A stretch of DNA of 64,000 nucleotides. Origin: Oceanospirillum sediminis (GTDB lineage: Bacteria > Pseudomonadota > Gammaproteobacteria > Pseudomonadales > Halomonadaceae). Under the pieces are notes generated by a model. It saw only the letters and a program-made list of their open reading frames with translations, ran no database searches and had not been told where the DNA came from. Shown here piece by piece: positions 49,893 through 58,140 of the stretch. Made by a program: the position numbers and the translations under genes. The stretch spans positions 124,001-188,000 of the forward strand of contig NZ_JACJFM010000001.1 in NCBI RefSeq assembly GCF_014164585.1, in the 5' to 3' direction. The stretch's first letter is position 1. Each line of letters opens with the position of its first letter.

Positions 49893-50704
49893 ACAAATTT
49901 GCATGCCAATACAAAATTGTACGTTTTGCTCCTTTTGTTGAAACAGAAGAGTTTGCCAATGTTGGTATTGTACTTTTCTGCCCTGCAAGATCACAATTTG
50001 AATTTCGCTTAACTCCGACTCGTTTTGGCAGAGTAACTCAGTTTTTCCACAACATGGATAAGAGTGTTTACAAAACAATCATCAACACTCTGAGCAATGA
50101 GTTCAAGCGGACACAGAAGCTACTGGAAAGAAAAGATTCAGAATACGGCAAAACAGTTTTTGCCGAGTTAACACGTATAAAAGGCGGAGTCATTAACTTC
50201 TCTGATACCCGAGTCTTACTAACTGAAGATATCAACAAAGAGGTTAAACGCTTGTTCGACTATTTCGTCGGCCGGAGTTTCAACACCAGAGATTACAGAG
50301 AAACACAGTTGGAGCAAAGACTCAGGCAAACACTGAAAGAGATGAATCTGGACAAAAAATATAAGAAAGAGTCACTTCAAACTGAACTGGTTCAGGTAAA
50401 TATGCCATTTGTACATTTAGATCAGGGGAATACAAAAGGGGCTATTAAGCTATTAGCATTTGACCAGAGTACGACAAATCTTGCAGTAAAACATGCAGAT
50501 CTTTGGTTTAATCAAGCAGAGCATTTGATCAACTCAGGGACGAAACCTGATGATCTTTTATTCACTCTTGATATTGCAAGTGCTGATAACGAACCTCTGA
50601 TAAATTATCTGAAAAAATTCAGAGACCGCTTAGAAAATATTGGAATATGCACGACAGAATCTGAGGATGAACAAAGCATCATCGATTTCGCTTTAGCTCA
50701 CTAG
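49889..50704 (+). CDS. DUF3037 family protein
   Basis: This 271-residue protein begins YKIVRFAPFVETEEFANVGIVLFCP, the DUF3037 signature. These proteins are typically encoded right after a HipA-like kinase gene and are of unknown function. The C-terminal half is mostly helical. Here the usual partner is absent, apart from a possible 45-codon tail just upstream. Composition is AT-rich like the HEPN gene beside it. The ATG overlaps an upstream stop, as expected for a coupled pair. A perfect 10-bp stem follows at 50719-50748. Confidence 0.85.
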   Translation: MNKFACQYKIVRFAPFVETEEFANVGIVLFCPARSQFEFRLTPTRFGRVTQFFHNMDKSVYKTIINTLSNEFKRTQKLLERKDSEYGKTVFAELTRIKGGVINFSDTRVLLTEDINKEVKRLFDYFVGRSFNTRDYRETQLEQRLRQTLKEMNLDKKYKKESLQTELVQVNMPFVHLDQGNTKGAIKLLAFDQSTTNLAVKHADLWFNQAEHLINSGTKPDDLLFTLDIASADNEPLINYLKKFRDRLENIGICTTESEDEQSIIDFALAH

Positions 50705-50718
50705 GCATCGACTCATAG

Positions 50719-50748
50719 GTAGCCTGAACCCAAAAGGCTTCAGGCTAC
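50719..50748. terminator. Hairpin between DUF3037 and usp genes
   Basis: GTAGCCTGAA and TTCAGGCTAC pair around a 10-base loop between convergent genes. No clear T-run. Confidence 0.45.
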
Positions 50749-50777
50749 ACCGATTGATAGAATATTCTCAAACAGAT

Positions 50778-51272
50778 CTAAAAACTCGCATCAGGTAAAG
50801 GCACAACCAGCATAGGGATTCGGGAGCGACCGAGTACATTTTTTGCGACACTGCCCAGAAAAGTATGCATTACCCCTTTCTCATGGGTTCCCATCACAAT
50901 CAGATCAACATCTTTATCCTGTGAAACCCTCAGAATCGCTTCTGCCGGATAGGCCTCAGCAATATGGATTGATTTAATATGAGCCCTGACGTCCTGTTCA
51001 TCCGGATGACGTTGCCAGAAAGCGTCCTGGCTGGCTTCAAGACGTTGCTGGGCATGCTTAATACGCTCACGCAAAATCTGATAGCGGTTTTTCGAATCCA
51101 TCAGATAGGTTTCCAGAGTAAAACGGGCATCATCTGACAGCTTTTCCACCAGATGCAGAATATAGACCTCTGCCCCTGTTTGTTTAGCGATATACAGCGC
51201 CTGTTCCAGAGCCGCATAAGATCCGGGAGAAAGATCAGTGCTGTACAGTATCTTACGAATTTCCGGCAACAT
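50778..51272 (-). CDS. Universal stress protein (UspA family)
   Basis: This 164-residue cytoplasmic protein has the Usp fold. The ATP-binding motif G-2x-G-9x-G(S/T) appears in MGTHEKGVMHTFLGSVAKNVLGRSRIPMLVV, and the N-terminus reads ILYSTDLSPGSYAALEQA. It lies 132 bp downstream of the second TRAP operon on the same strand. In the Halomonas teaABCD system a Usp protein (TeaD) modulates a TRAP importer for ectoine, so a similar role is plausible here but unproven. Confidence 0.88.
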   Translation of the reverse strand: MLPEIRKILYSTDLSPGSYAALEQALYIAKQTGAEVYILHLVEKLSDDARFTLETYLMDSKNRYQILRERIKHAQQRLEASQDAFWQRHPDEQDVRAHIKSIHIAEAYPAEAILRVSQDKDVDLIVMGTHEKGVMHTFLGSVAKNVLGRSRIPMLVVPLPDASF

Positions 51273-51404
51273 AGATTACATCCTGATAAGTGTACTCCGC
51301 CGGATACCGTTTTGTATCCGACAGAGAAAAGACGAAATATTCTGAATTCACAGATGCCGTTAAGCCTCTGCAGGTCTCCGTACCATCCGGCTGAAGGCCT
51401 CCGG

Positions 51405-52748
51405 TCAGTAGCCCAGAAATGAAGGCAAAAACAGCGTTAATTCAGGGAAGAAAGCGATAACAAACACCGCCAGTGCCGACATAAGTGCAAACGGCAGTGC
51501 TTTAATGGTTACCTCTTCCAGTGAGACATTGGATATACCTGAAGCCACAAACAGGTTTTCTCCCAACGGCGGTGTTGAAAAACCAATAGACAGACTACAC
51601 ACCATCACAATGCCAAAATGTACCGGATCAATACCTAAGCTGTAGGCTACCGGCAGCAGTACCGGTGTCAGAATCATGATCGCCGCCAGAGTTTCCATAA
51701 ACATCCCGACAAACAGCAGGAAACCGATGATCAGCCCCCAGATCAGGTAAAGGTTATCGGTCAGACTGAGCATAGACTCTGCCACAATCGCCGGAATCTG
51801 ATTCTCCACCAGCAAACGACCGAACACCGTGGCTGTAAACAGGATCAGCAATACCCGGCCTGATAACCAGGTGGTTGTTTCCAGCGAGCGGAAAATATCA
51901 TCCCAGCTCAGCTCTTTGTGGATAAAAACACCGACAAACAGGGTATAGAAGATAGCGACAATCGCTGACTCTGTTGGCGTAAAGAAACCAGAATAGATTC
52001 CTCCAAGAATGACCAGAGGCGCCAGAATGGACCAGAAACCATGTTTAAATGCCTGACCAATCTGTTCAAAATCCCAGCCTTCCTCTGTTCCCAGATAGCC
52101 AGCTTTCTTACAGCGAATATAGTTCAGTAACAGCAAAGAACAGGACACCACCAGTCCGGGAATCACCCCCGCCACAAAGAGCTTGGTAATAGAAACACTC
52201 TGGAACTCCCCGTGCTGTTCAATAGCCTCTGGCGGCACTGCAAGACCGATTGCTGAAATGCCAAAAATCACCATAGGAATTGATGGGGGAATAATAATGC
52301 CTAAGCCACCGGACGATGCGGTAATCGCAGAGGCATAACCTTTTTCGTAACCCCGTTTGACCATAGCCGGAATCATCAGCATGCCGACTGCCGCCGTAGT
52401 CGCAGGACCAGAACCTGAAATAGCGCCAAAGAACATACAAGCCAGTACAGCCGCCGCCGAAATACCTCCGGTAAAAGGCCCGGCAAAACTTTCAGCCAAT
52501 GCTACCAGACGCTTAGAGATACCTGCGGCCTCCATTAAAGCTCCGGCCAGAATAAAGGCTGGCAGGGCCATCAACGGGAAAGAACCGACCGATGTAAATG
52601 CGATCTGTACCAGTTTAATCGGGTTCTCATCTAAAGCGATAAAAGAGGCCATGGCCGACACGCCCAGCGCCACTGTTACCGGAGCCCCCATCACCAGAAG
52701 CACCAGAAAAGAACCAAACAGAATCATCACAATGCCGGACTCATCCAT
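51405..52748 (-). CDS. TRAP transporter large membrane subunit (second system)
   Basis: This 447-residue DctM-type protein has about 12 TM helices and family blocks such as ALPAFILAGALMEAAGIS, FGAISGSGPATTAAVGML, IPPSIPMVIFG and SLSIGFSTPPLGENLFVA. The ATG at 52748 is preferred to an upstream start because AGGAGGTG lies right before it. It overlaps the end of the small-subunit gene by 8 bp, so the two are coupled. The substrate is not clear; system 2 differs from the dctPQM system at 37-40 kb. Confidence 0.92.
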   Translation of the reverse strand: MDESGIVMILFGSFLVLLVMGAPVTVALGVSAMASFIALDENPIKLVQIAFTSVGSFPLMALPAFILAGALMEAAGISKRLVALAESFAGPFTGGISAAAVLACMFFGAISGSGPATTAAVGMLMIPAMVKRGYEKGYASAITASSGGLGIIIPPSIPMVIFGISAIGLAVPPEAIEQHGEFQSVSITKLFVAGVIPGLVVSCSLLLLNYIRCKKAGYLGTEEGWDFEQIGQAFKHGFWSILAPLVILGGIYSGFFTPTESAIVAIFYTLFVGVFIHKELSWDDIFRSLETTTWLSGRVLLILFTATVFGRLLVENQIPAIVAESMLSLTDNLYLIWGLIIGFLLFVGMFMETLAAIMILTPVLLPVAYSLGIDPVHFGIVMVCSLSIGFSTPPLGENLFVASGISNVSLEEVTIKALPFALMSALAVFVIAFFPELTLFLPSFLGY

Positions 52749-53364
52749 GACGCACCTCCTGTTCTTTTCCGGCCTGATCAGCATCATTCTGATTCATAGC
52801 TTTAGTTCCATCGGATGACCCCGTCGATACACCAGGTGGCTCATATTCCAGCATCTCATCCATATCAATATCATCCGGAGCGTGTACAGTTTTGCCCTTA
52901 ACCAGCTTGTTGTAGTTCACCTGCAGAATTCTGAAAGTCATCAGAGCAAATGCCACAGGCAATATCAGATAGATATATTTCATCGGAATACCCAGCGTCT
53001 GGGATTTCCAGAACAGGTTCATACGATTAAATACAAAGTCATAAGCCAGCCAGACAAAATAAGCGTTAAAAGCAACCCAGATCAGATCTGTCACCACTTC
53101 CAGAATTGGCGGTAACCAGGCAGGCATCAGCTTGTACTGAAAGGTCACCCGGTTATGTGCAGCCATTTTTGCAGCATAGCTGGCACCGAAGAACACAAAC
53201 CAGACAAACATATATACCGAGAGTTCTTCACTCCAGGAGAAGGAATAGTCAAATAACTGGCGGGAAATAATCTGGGCAAACAACAGAGTAACAAACCCTG
53301 CCAACAGCAAGCGGCAAATATAGCTCTCAATATTGTCTAGAAAATACAGTAGTTTACGGCCCAT
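52741..53364 (-). CDS. TRAP transporter small membrane subunit (second system)
   Basis: This 207-residue DctQ-type protein has four TM helices between residues 15 and 160 and the typical SWSEELSVYMFVWFVFFGASYAA-like second helix pair. The ATG at 53364 is chosen because GGAG lies upstream and the longer frame from 53430 includes unlike residues. A polar tail of about 45 residues follows the last helix. It is between the binding protein and the large subunit gene. Confidence 0.9.
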   Translation of the reverse strand: MGRKLLYFLDNIESYICRLLLAGFVTLLFAQIISRQLFDYSFSWSEELSVYMFVWFVFFGASYAAKMAAHNRVTFQYKLMPAWLPPILEVVTDLIWVAFNAYFVWLAYDFVFNRMNLFWKSQTLGIPMKYIYLILPVAFALMTFRILQVNYNKLVKGKTVHAPDDIDMDEMLEYEPPGVSTGSSDGTKAMNQNDADQAGKEQEVRHG

Positions 53365-53499
53365 AATGGAATCTCCGTAATGCTGCCGACACTCGGGTAT
53401 CGGCAGCAGAAAATCCGGATTTACAGACAAACTGCAAATCCGGTAGCTAAAGCAGACATCGGGATAGGATCTGATCGCTGTCGATCAGACATCACACCA

Positions 53500-54537
53500 T
53501 CAGATTTCGTTACGACCCAGTGATTTTAGCAGTGCATTGATTTTGTCTTTACCACCCACACTGTCATAGAACTTAGGCCATACTTCTTTCTGTGCAGCCT
53601 CAGCCCAGGCCGCTTCATCATTCAGAGTGTTCAGCTCCATACCATATTTGCTGACCAGCTCTTTTTTGATCTGACCTTCTTTCTCCTGCAGCCAGTCCAG
53701 ACTGTAAGCAGTTGCTTCCTTACCAGCCTCCAGCATCGCCTGCTGAGTTTTCTTATTCTGGTCCTGGAACACCGCTTCAGAAACAATCAGAGGCTCCAGC
53801 AGGAACAGGTAGTGCAGATCTGTGATGTACTGCTGAACTTCGCCGAATTTCATCGAGTAGATAGTGGTATAAGGTGTATCCTGACCATCAACAACACGCT
53901 GCTGTAATGCGGTGAAGGTTTCTGTCCAGGCCAGTGGCGTTGGATTAATGCCCCATGATTTATAGGTATCGATCATGATTTCGTTTTTAGGAACACGAAT
54001 CACCATGCCTTTCAGATCTGATAGCTGAGTCACTGGCTTTTTCGAATTACTCAGTACCCGGAATCCACTGAACGTCCAGCCCAGAATACGAACACCGGCA
54101 TCACGCAGAGTATTCTCAGTCAGTTCTGTTCCGACAGGACCCTGAACTGTTTTCGCAGCCTGATCCAGGTTTTCAAAGATATAAGGCAGTGACAACATGC
54201 CCACCGTCGGGGAGAAAGGGGCCAGGTTATTACTGGCCAGTACGGAGAAATCCAGCGTGCCGATGGAGGCAGCATTCACCGTATCCTGCTCAGAACCCAG
54301 CAACCCATTCAGAAACAGCTTTGCCGTATGTTTATTATCGGTTTTCTCCGCTAGCAGCTCTGCAAACTTTTGTCCCATAACCTGCTGAGCAGACCCTTCA
54401 CCATCACCAACCGACATTTTGAAGTTAGCGGCCATAACACTGGCCGATAACAACATACCCGTTGTTAAGGCCAGCGTTTTTACCATGCCTGATTTAACAG
54501 ATACCCGGGATTTTTTTACTGTCAGTGCCTGTTTCAT
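53500..54537 (-). CDS. TRAP transporter periplasmic binding protein (second system)
   Basis: This 345-residue protein of the DctP family has a signal peptide (about residues 1-36, ending SVMAANFKM). Family features are FAELLAEKTDNKH, the conserved Arg in DLKGMVIRVPKNE, and VVDGQDTPYTTIYSMKFGEVQ. It binds a small organic anion or zwitterion in the periplasm; the residues do not settle which. AGGAG lies upstream of the ATG. It is the first gene of the operon with its two membrane subunits and the Usp gene downstream. Confidence 0.92.
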   Translation of the reverse strand: MKQALTVKKSRVSVKSGMVKTLALTTGMLLSASVMAANFKMSVGDGEGSAQQVMGQKFAELLAEKTDNKHTAKLFLNGLLGSEQDTVNAASIGTLDFSVLASNNLAPFSPTVGMLSLPYIFENLDQAAKTVQGPVGTELTENTLRDAGVRILGWTFSGFRVLSNSKKPVTQLSDLKGMVIRVPKNEIMIDTYKSWGINPTPLAWTETFTALQQRVVDGQDTPYTTIYSMKFGEVQQYITDLHYLFLLEPLIVSEAVFQDQNKKTQQAMLEAGKEATAYSLDWLQEKEGQIKKELVSKYGMELNTLNDEAAWAEAAQKEVWPKFYDSVGGKDKINALLKSLGRNEI

Positions 54538-55381
54538 TGTTTTGACTCCTGGTCATCACTCTTAATTTATTCAACCGGCTTAGTACCCGAAAAACTTTAT
54601 TTATAATAAAAGCCACACTATTAAATCATCAGCCTTTACGTTTTATTCGGGCATCTATCAACATTGCTTTATGGTTCTGAATACGCTGATATCAGGAGAT
54701 AAATCAGTTTTAAAACAACACCTGAAACACGCAATAAATACGCCACCATTCGTCGCAACACTTGATTTGCAGCCGTAATGATTAACTCTGCGCATTCATT
54801 AAAACCATGCAGGCATTTCAACAGTTAGGGCCAGTTAAATGCCCTTTTTTGGTCCAGAGAAAAGGAATTAAAGCAGTGCATAAATCAGGTAAAAAAACAC
54901 AAAAGGCACTACGATAGTGCAATAAAATATTTTTATATGATTATATATAGTGCAAAAAAATTAACACGCACCAAACCAGGGCTTTTATTTTATCTGATAA
55001 AAATAATATCCAAAAAAACAAACTCATCAAATAAAACAGAAGCTACTTGCAGCAGCAATACCAGACCAACACAAAGAGTTCAGACATTATTATTTATCAG
55101 TCAACAAAAAGAAAACAATAAAAGCATGTAACCATGCATTTTTAAAATATAAATAACATATAAGTGCCTGCACAAAAAAATTCAGCTATTTGTACTCTTT
55201 GCTTTTCCTGATAGCATCTATTCTTGTTTTAATCAGTAGAACAGAGTGTTCCAGCGTTTTTGCTCTGTTTTAAACAGGGCCTTTCATTTTTCATGATATT
55301 GGGTCTTAAAGAGTCCCTGTTCCTGCCTTAACCTTGCTGTCATTGAATAGATAACAAAACGATATTGCGAGGGCGTTTTAT
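54538..55381. other. Long AT-rich divergent intergenic region
   Basis: 844 bp upstream of the second TRAP operon and the acetyltransferase genes. It has a weak plus-strand terminator-like stem (GGGC/GCCC and six Ts, 54828-54850), a 15-bp dyad GCACTA-cga-TAGTGC at 54906-54920, and ATAGTGCAA twice (54914-54922 and 54947-54955). Short open frames here are AT-rich and not supported as genes. These dyads may be operators of a GntR-type regulator for the TRAP genes. Confidence 0.55.
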
Positions 55382-55456
55382 ATGCTGACAGATACCCTGC
55401 AGGCACTGGCAGATCTGCAACCTCTGAGCCATCAACTGGAAAAGGAGATTGTGTAA
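55382..55456 (+). CDS. Possible 24-residue leader ORF
   Basis: An ATG with an AGGG site upstream (GCGAGGGCG) opens a 24-codon frame (MLTDTLQALADLQPL and nine more residues) whose TAA overlaps the next ATG (TAATG). It is too short for domain recognition. The close coupling suggests that it sets translation of the acetyltransferase gene, or is the start of a short cotranscribed peptide. Chance cannot be excluded. Confidence 0.35.
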   Translation: MLTDTLQALADLQPLSHQLEKEIV

Positions 55457-56190
55457 TGAGTTCGGATAACATTCAGACCAACGAGCTGGGACAACCTATT
55501 GGCCAGGCTCTGGATAACTGGCAAGCCTGTGAGCGGCCATCACGTACCGTCATGATGGGACAGTATTGCCGACTAGAACCTGTATCAGAGTTGCATACGG
55601 AAGATCTGTTTGCCGCCTTCGGTGAAGATCGTACCGGGTATAACTGGACTTATCTGCCTTATGGGCCGTTTGATCGGGTTGATGAGTTTACTGTCTGGTT
55701 ACAGGAGATCTGCCGCAGTGATGACCCGCTGTTTTATACCGTAGTTGATAACCGGAGTGATAAAGCGGTCGGACTGGCCAGCTATCTGAGAATTGAACCT
55801 GCTACAGGTGTGATTGAAGTCGGTCATATTCATTTTTCTCCTTTAATGCAGGGTACGGTGCTGGCAACGGAAGCTATGTATCTGATGATGAAGCGAGCCT
55901 TTGATGAGCTGGGATATCGCCGTTATGAGTGGAAATGTGATGTTCTGAATGCTCCGTCTAAAAAAGCCGCACAGCGTCTGGGCTTTATTTATGAAGGTCT
56001 GTTCCGGCAGGCGACGATGTATAAACAGCGTAATCGGGATACGGCCTGGTTTTCTATTCTGGATCAGGAGTGGCCAGCGCTAAAAAGCGCTTTCGATAGC
56101 TGGTTAGCGCCAGAAAACTTTGATGATCACGGTAAACAGCTTCAGAAACTGGAGCAGTGTATGGCCAAGGTGCAGGGAGAGTCATCATGA
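55456..56190 (+). CDS. GNAT family N-acetyltransferase (RimL-like)
   Basis: This 244-residue protein has a RimL-type GNAT domain at about residues 30-200. LEPVSELHTEDLFAAFGEDR, then VGLASYLRIEPATGVIEVGHIHFSP, and LGYRRYEWKCDVLNAPSKKAAQRLGF are family features, with the acetyl-CoA loop before the last block. The tail of about 45 residues is charged. It begins within a TAATG overlap with the leader ORF, and its end overlaps the next gene by four bases, making an operon of acetyltransferases and a LysE-type exporter. Confidence 0.88.
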   Translation: MSSDNIQTNELGQPIGQALDNWQACERPSRTVMMGQYCRLEPVSELHTEDLFAAFGEDRTGYNWTYLPYGPFDRVDEFTVWLQEICRSDDPLFYTVVDNRSDKAVGLASYLRIEPATGVIEVGHIHFSPLMQGTVLATEAMYLMMKRAFDELGYRRYEWKCDVLNAPSKKAAQRLGFIYEGLFRQATMYKQRNRDTAWFSILDQEWPALKSAFDSWLAPENFDDHGKQLQKLEQCMAKVQGESS

Positions 56191-56636
56191 CGGTTAAAGT
56201 ATCCGCTTTGCAGCAACAGGACAGAGAACAGTGGGAAAAGCTGTATCGTGGCTATGCTGATTTTTATCAGATGCCGATGGAGCAACAGACTCTGGATACG
56301 GTCTGGAGCTGGATTTTTGATCCGGAAAATCGATTTTATGCTCTGATCGCTAAAGATGAGTGGGGACATGGTGTTGGTCTGATGCATTACCGGGCAATGC
56401 CATCTCCTCTGCGTGGTGCTTATGTCGGGTTTCTGGATGATCTGTATATCGACTCTGGGTGTCGGGGAAAAGGTACTGCTGATCTGTTATTTGAACGTCT
56501 GAAGCAGGAAGCCCAGGCCCATAACTGGCCGTTTGTTCGCTGGATTACGGCAGAGAATAATTATCGGGCCAGGGCGGTATATGATCGTTTATCTGATAAA
56601 ACACACTGGTTGACCTATCAGATGAGTTCAGATTAA
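56187..56636 (+). CDS. GNAT family N-acetyltransferase
   Basis: This 149-residue GNAT enzyme shows the central blocks YVGFLDDLYIDSGCRGKGTADLL (acetyl-CoA-binding R/Q-x-x-G-x-G/A region) and FVRWITAENNYRARAVYDRL, which is typical of the spermidine/spermine-like and diamine GNAT group. The ATG at 56187 overlaps the stop of the previous gene (ATGA) and is preferred to an upstream in-frame GTG. Neighbouring genes suggest modification of an amine or amino acid. Confidence 0.88.
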   Translation: MTVKVSALQQQDREQWEKLYRGYADFYQMPMEQQTLDTVWSWIFDPENRFYALIAKDEWGHGVGLMHYRAMPSPLRGAYVGFLDDLYIDSGCRGKGTADLLFERLKQEAQAHNWPFVRWITAENNYRARAVYDRLSDKTHWLTYQMSSD

Positions 56637-56643
56637 GGAGCAC

Positions 56644-57252
56644 ATGATGACTGAGTCGATCCTTATTCTGGCCGGGATGGCCATCCTGCTGATCGGCTCT
56701 CCCGGGCCTGCTGCAATGGCGCTGGCAGCAACCGGATCAGGCCATGGGTTTAAGCAGGGATTACCGTTAATGTCTGGGCTGGTCGCTGGTGTTCTGCTAA
56801 CCGGATTGCTGACCAGTATCGGCATGCTGACTCTGCTTAATCAGTGGCCTGAGCTTAAACTGGTGATGCAGATTATCGGCACTGGTTTTATTCTGGTCAT
56901 GGCGGTACGCATGTTGCGCCAGCCTCTGTCTGAGGATTCATTAGCGGTTCGTCCGGATTTTGGTTTTCGTTCCGGGGTCGTGATGAATATTCTGAGTCCT
57001 AAAGCCTATGCGGTTTTTATGCTGCTGATCACTGAGTTTATGCCCCCGGTTGATCATCAGTGGCAGGGCATTGTTCTGCTGGAATCTGTCGCTCTTGTCG
57101 CAACTCTGATCGTTACATCCGGCTGGTTATTGTTTGGCCGATTACTAGGTCAGCTGATCCAGACCCGGTCAGCCCGGCAAAAAATGAGAGCTGTTTTTGC
57201 CAGTCTGATGATTCTGTTTGTGATGCCATTATTAGTAACCATGCCGGGTTAA
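56644..57252 (+). CDS. LysE family amino acid exporter
   Basis: This 202-residue inner-membrane protein has six TM helices and the LysE/RhtB signature at the N-terminus (LIGSPGPAAMALAATGSGHGFKQGL). GVVMNILSPKAYAVFMLLI is the second conserved block. It exports amino acids or related compounds. AAGGAG lies a few bases upstream of the ATG, and only 7 bp separate it from the preceding GNAT gene, so the three genes form an operon. The substrate cannot be named. Confidence 0.9.
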   Translation: MMTESILILAGMAILLIGSPGPAAMALAATGSGHGFKQGLPLMSGLVAGVLLTGLLTSIGMLTLLNQWPELKLVMQIIGTGFILVMAVRMLRQPLSEDSLAVRPDFGFRSGVVMNILSPKAYAVFMLLITEFMPPVDHQWQGIVLLESVALVATLIVTSGWLLFGRLLGQLIQTRSARQKMRAVFASLMILFVMPLLVTMPG

Positions 57253-57393
57253 GGAGCAGGGTTTAGGAGAGCGTGGGTTTAGGAACGTGGGTTAACGTAT
57301 ATGAGCTAACAAGCGTGGTTTACAGGTGTGGGCTTGGATGAGGTTGCAGCAGATAGGGTTGAATATGAGCTGAATAAGGTCAGCTCACACCGT

Positions 57394-58029
57394 TCAGCTT
57401 CTGCGTTGATCCACACACACCGCCATCGCTTTTGCCTGTGATGAATCTTCCTGACCCAGCCCGTCGACAACCCCTTGACGGTCGTTATCCGTTTTATTCT
57501 GGCTGGCTTTCCAGCTGCCCTGTAATGAGGTAATTTCGATTTCAACACCCATAATGCCCCGAGTCATTCGCTCGATATACTCTGCCGGGGCATCAGATAC
57601 CTTCCAGGGCATTGATCGGCCAGATTCATGCTGGTCTGTCAGATCATTCAGATGATTTAACAGCCAGTCTGCCTCGTCACGCAGCGTCAGTTTCCCCTGG
57701 GCATGGACCATGATGTAGTTCCAGGTCGGTACCACTTTTTCGTGTTCCTGTTTGGAGGGATACCAGGACGGAGATACATAGTGATGTGGCCCCTGAAAAA
57801 TCACCAGTACATCAGCATTGTCTGTTAGCATTTTACGCATAGGGTTGGCCCGGTTGATATGGCCCTGTAACCGACCGTATTCAGATAATTCCGGGTGCAG
57901 TACCAGGGGTAGATGATCTGCAACGATCTCACCTTCCTGTAGGGATATAACACTGGCAAATGGATGATGGCGTATCAGATCCTGCATCACTTCGATGCGG
58001 TTTTCCCGAAAACAAGCCGGTAAAAACAT
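57394..58029 (-). CDS. FMN-binding negative regulator (PaiB family)
   Basis: This 211-residue protein has the FMN_bind_2/PaiB fold. Its opening is FLPACFRENRIEVMQDLIRHHPFASVIS, and HLPLVLHPE, FQGPHHYVSPSWYPSK and VPTWNYIMVHAQGKL are family blocks. PaiB of Bacillus is a negative regulator of sporulation and degradative-enzyme genes; the protein family binds flavin. GAGG lies before the ATG at 58029, so it is preferred to an earlier start. The gene is divergent from a MocR regulator; the pairing of such genes is common in proteobacteria. Confidence 0.88.
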   Translation of the reverse strand: MFLPACFRENRIEVMQDLIRHHPFASVISLQEGEIVADHLPLVLHPELSEYGRLQGHINRANPMRKMLTDNADVLVIFQGPHHYVSPSWYPSKQEHEKVVPTWNYIMVHAQGKLTLRDEADWLLNHLNDLTDQHESGRSMPWKVSDAPAEYIERMTRGIMGVEIEITSLQGSWKASQNKTDNDRQGVVDGLGQEDSSQAKAMAVCVDQRRS

Positions 58030-58079
58030 AGGGTGCCTCCTCTGTAACATAATCAGGTATGAGGCAAGTCTGTCAGTCA

Positions 58080-58127
58080 ATTGGTATTCTTATAAGATCC
58101 AATTCTGTTAAAAATAAACATACCAAT
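58080..58127. promoter_or_regulatory. Candidate MocR operator boxes (paiB-mocR)
   Basis: ATTGGTAT (58080-58087), GATCCAAT (58096-58103) and ATACCAAT (58120-58127) share a CCAAT core in the 111-bp divergent region. ATACCA-type boxes are known targets of the MocR protein GabR in Bacillus, so this may be the binding region of the adjacent regulator. This is inference. Confidence 0.45.
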
Positions 58128-58140
58128 ATAGCTGGCCAGT

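Noticed and set aside
54904-54922. Possible sigma-54 promoter at GGCAC...GTGC
   Set aside because: Spacing between the GG and GC elements is too long by two bases for a -24/-12 promoter; better seen as a dyad.
54937-55131. 64-codon plus-strand frame in the AT-rich gap
   Set aside because: Composition is very AT-rich and Lys/Asn-rich, with no ribosome site; most likely a chance frame.
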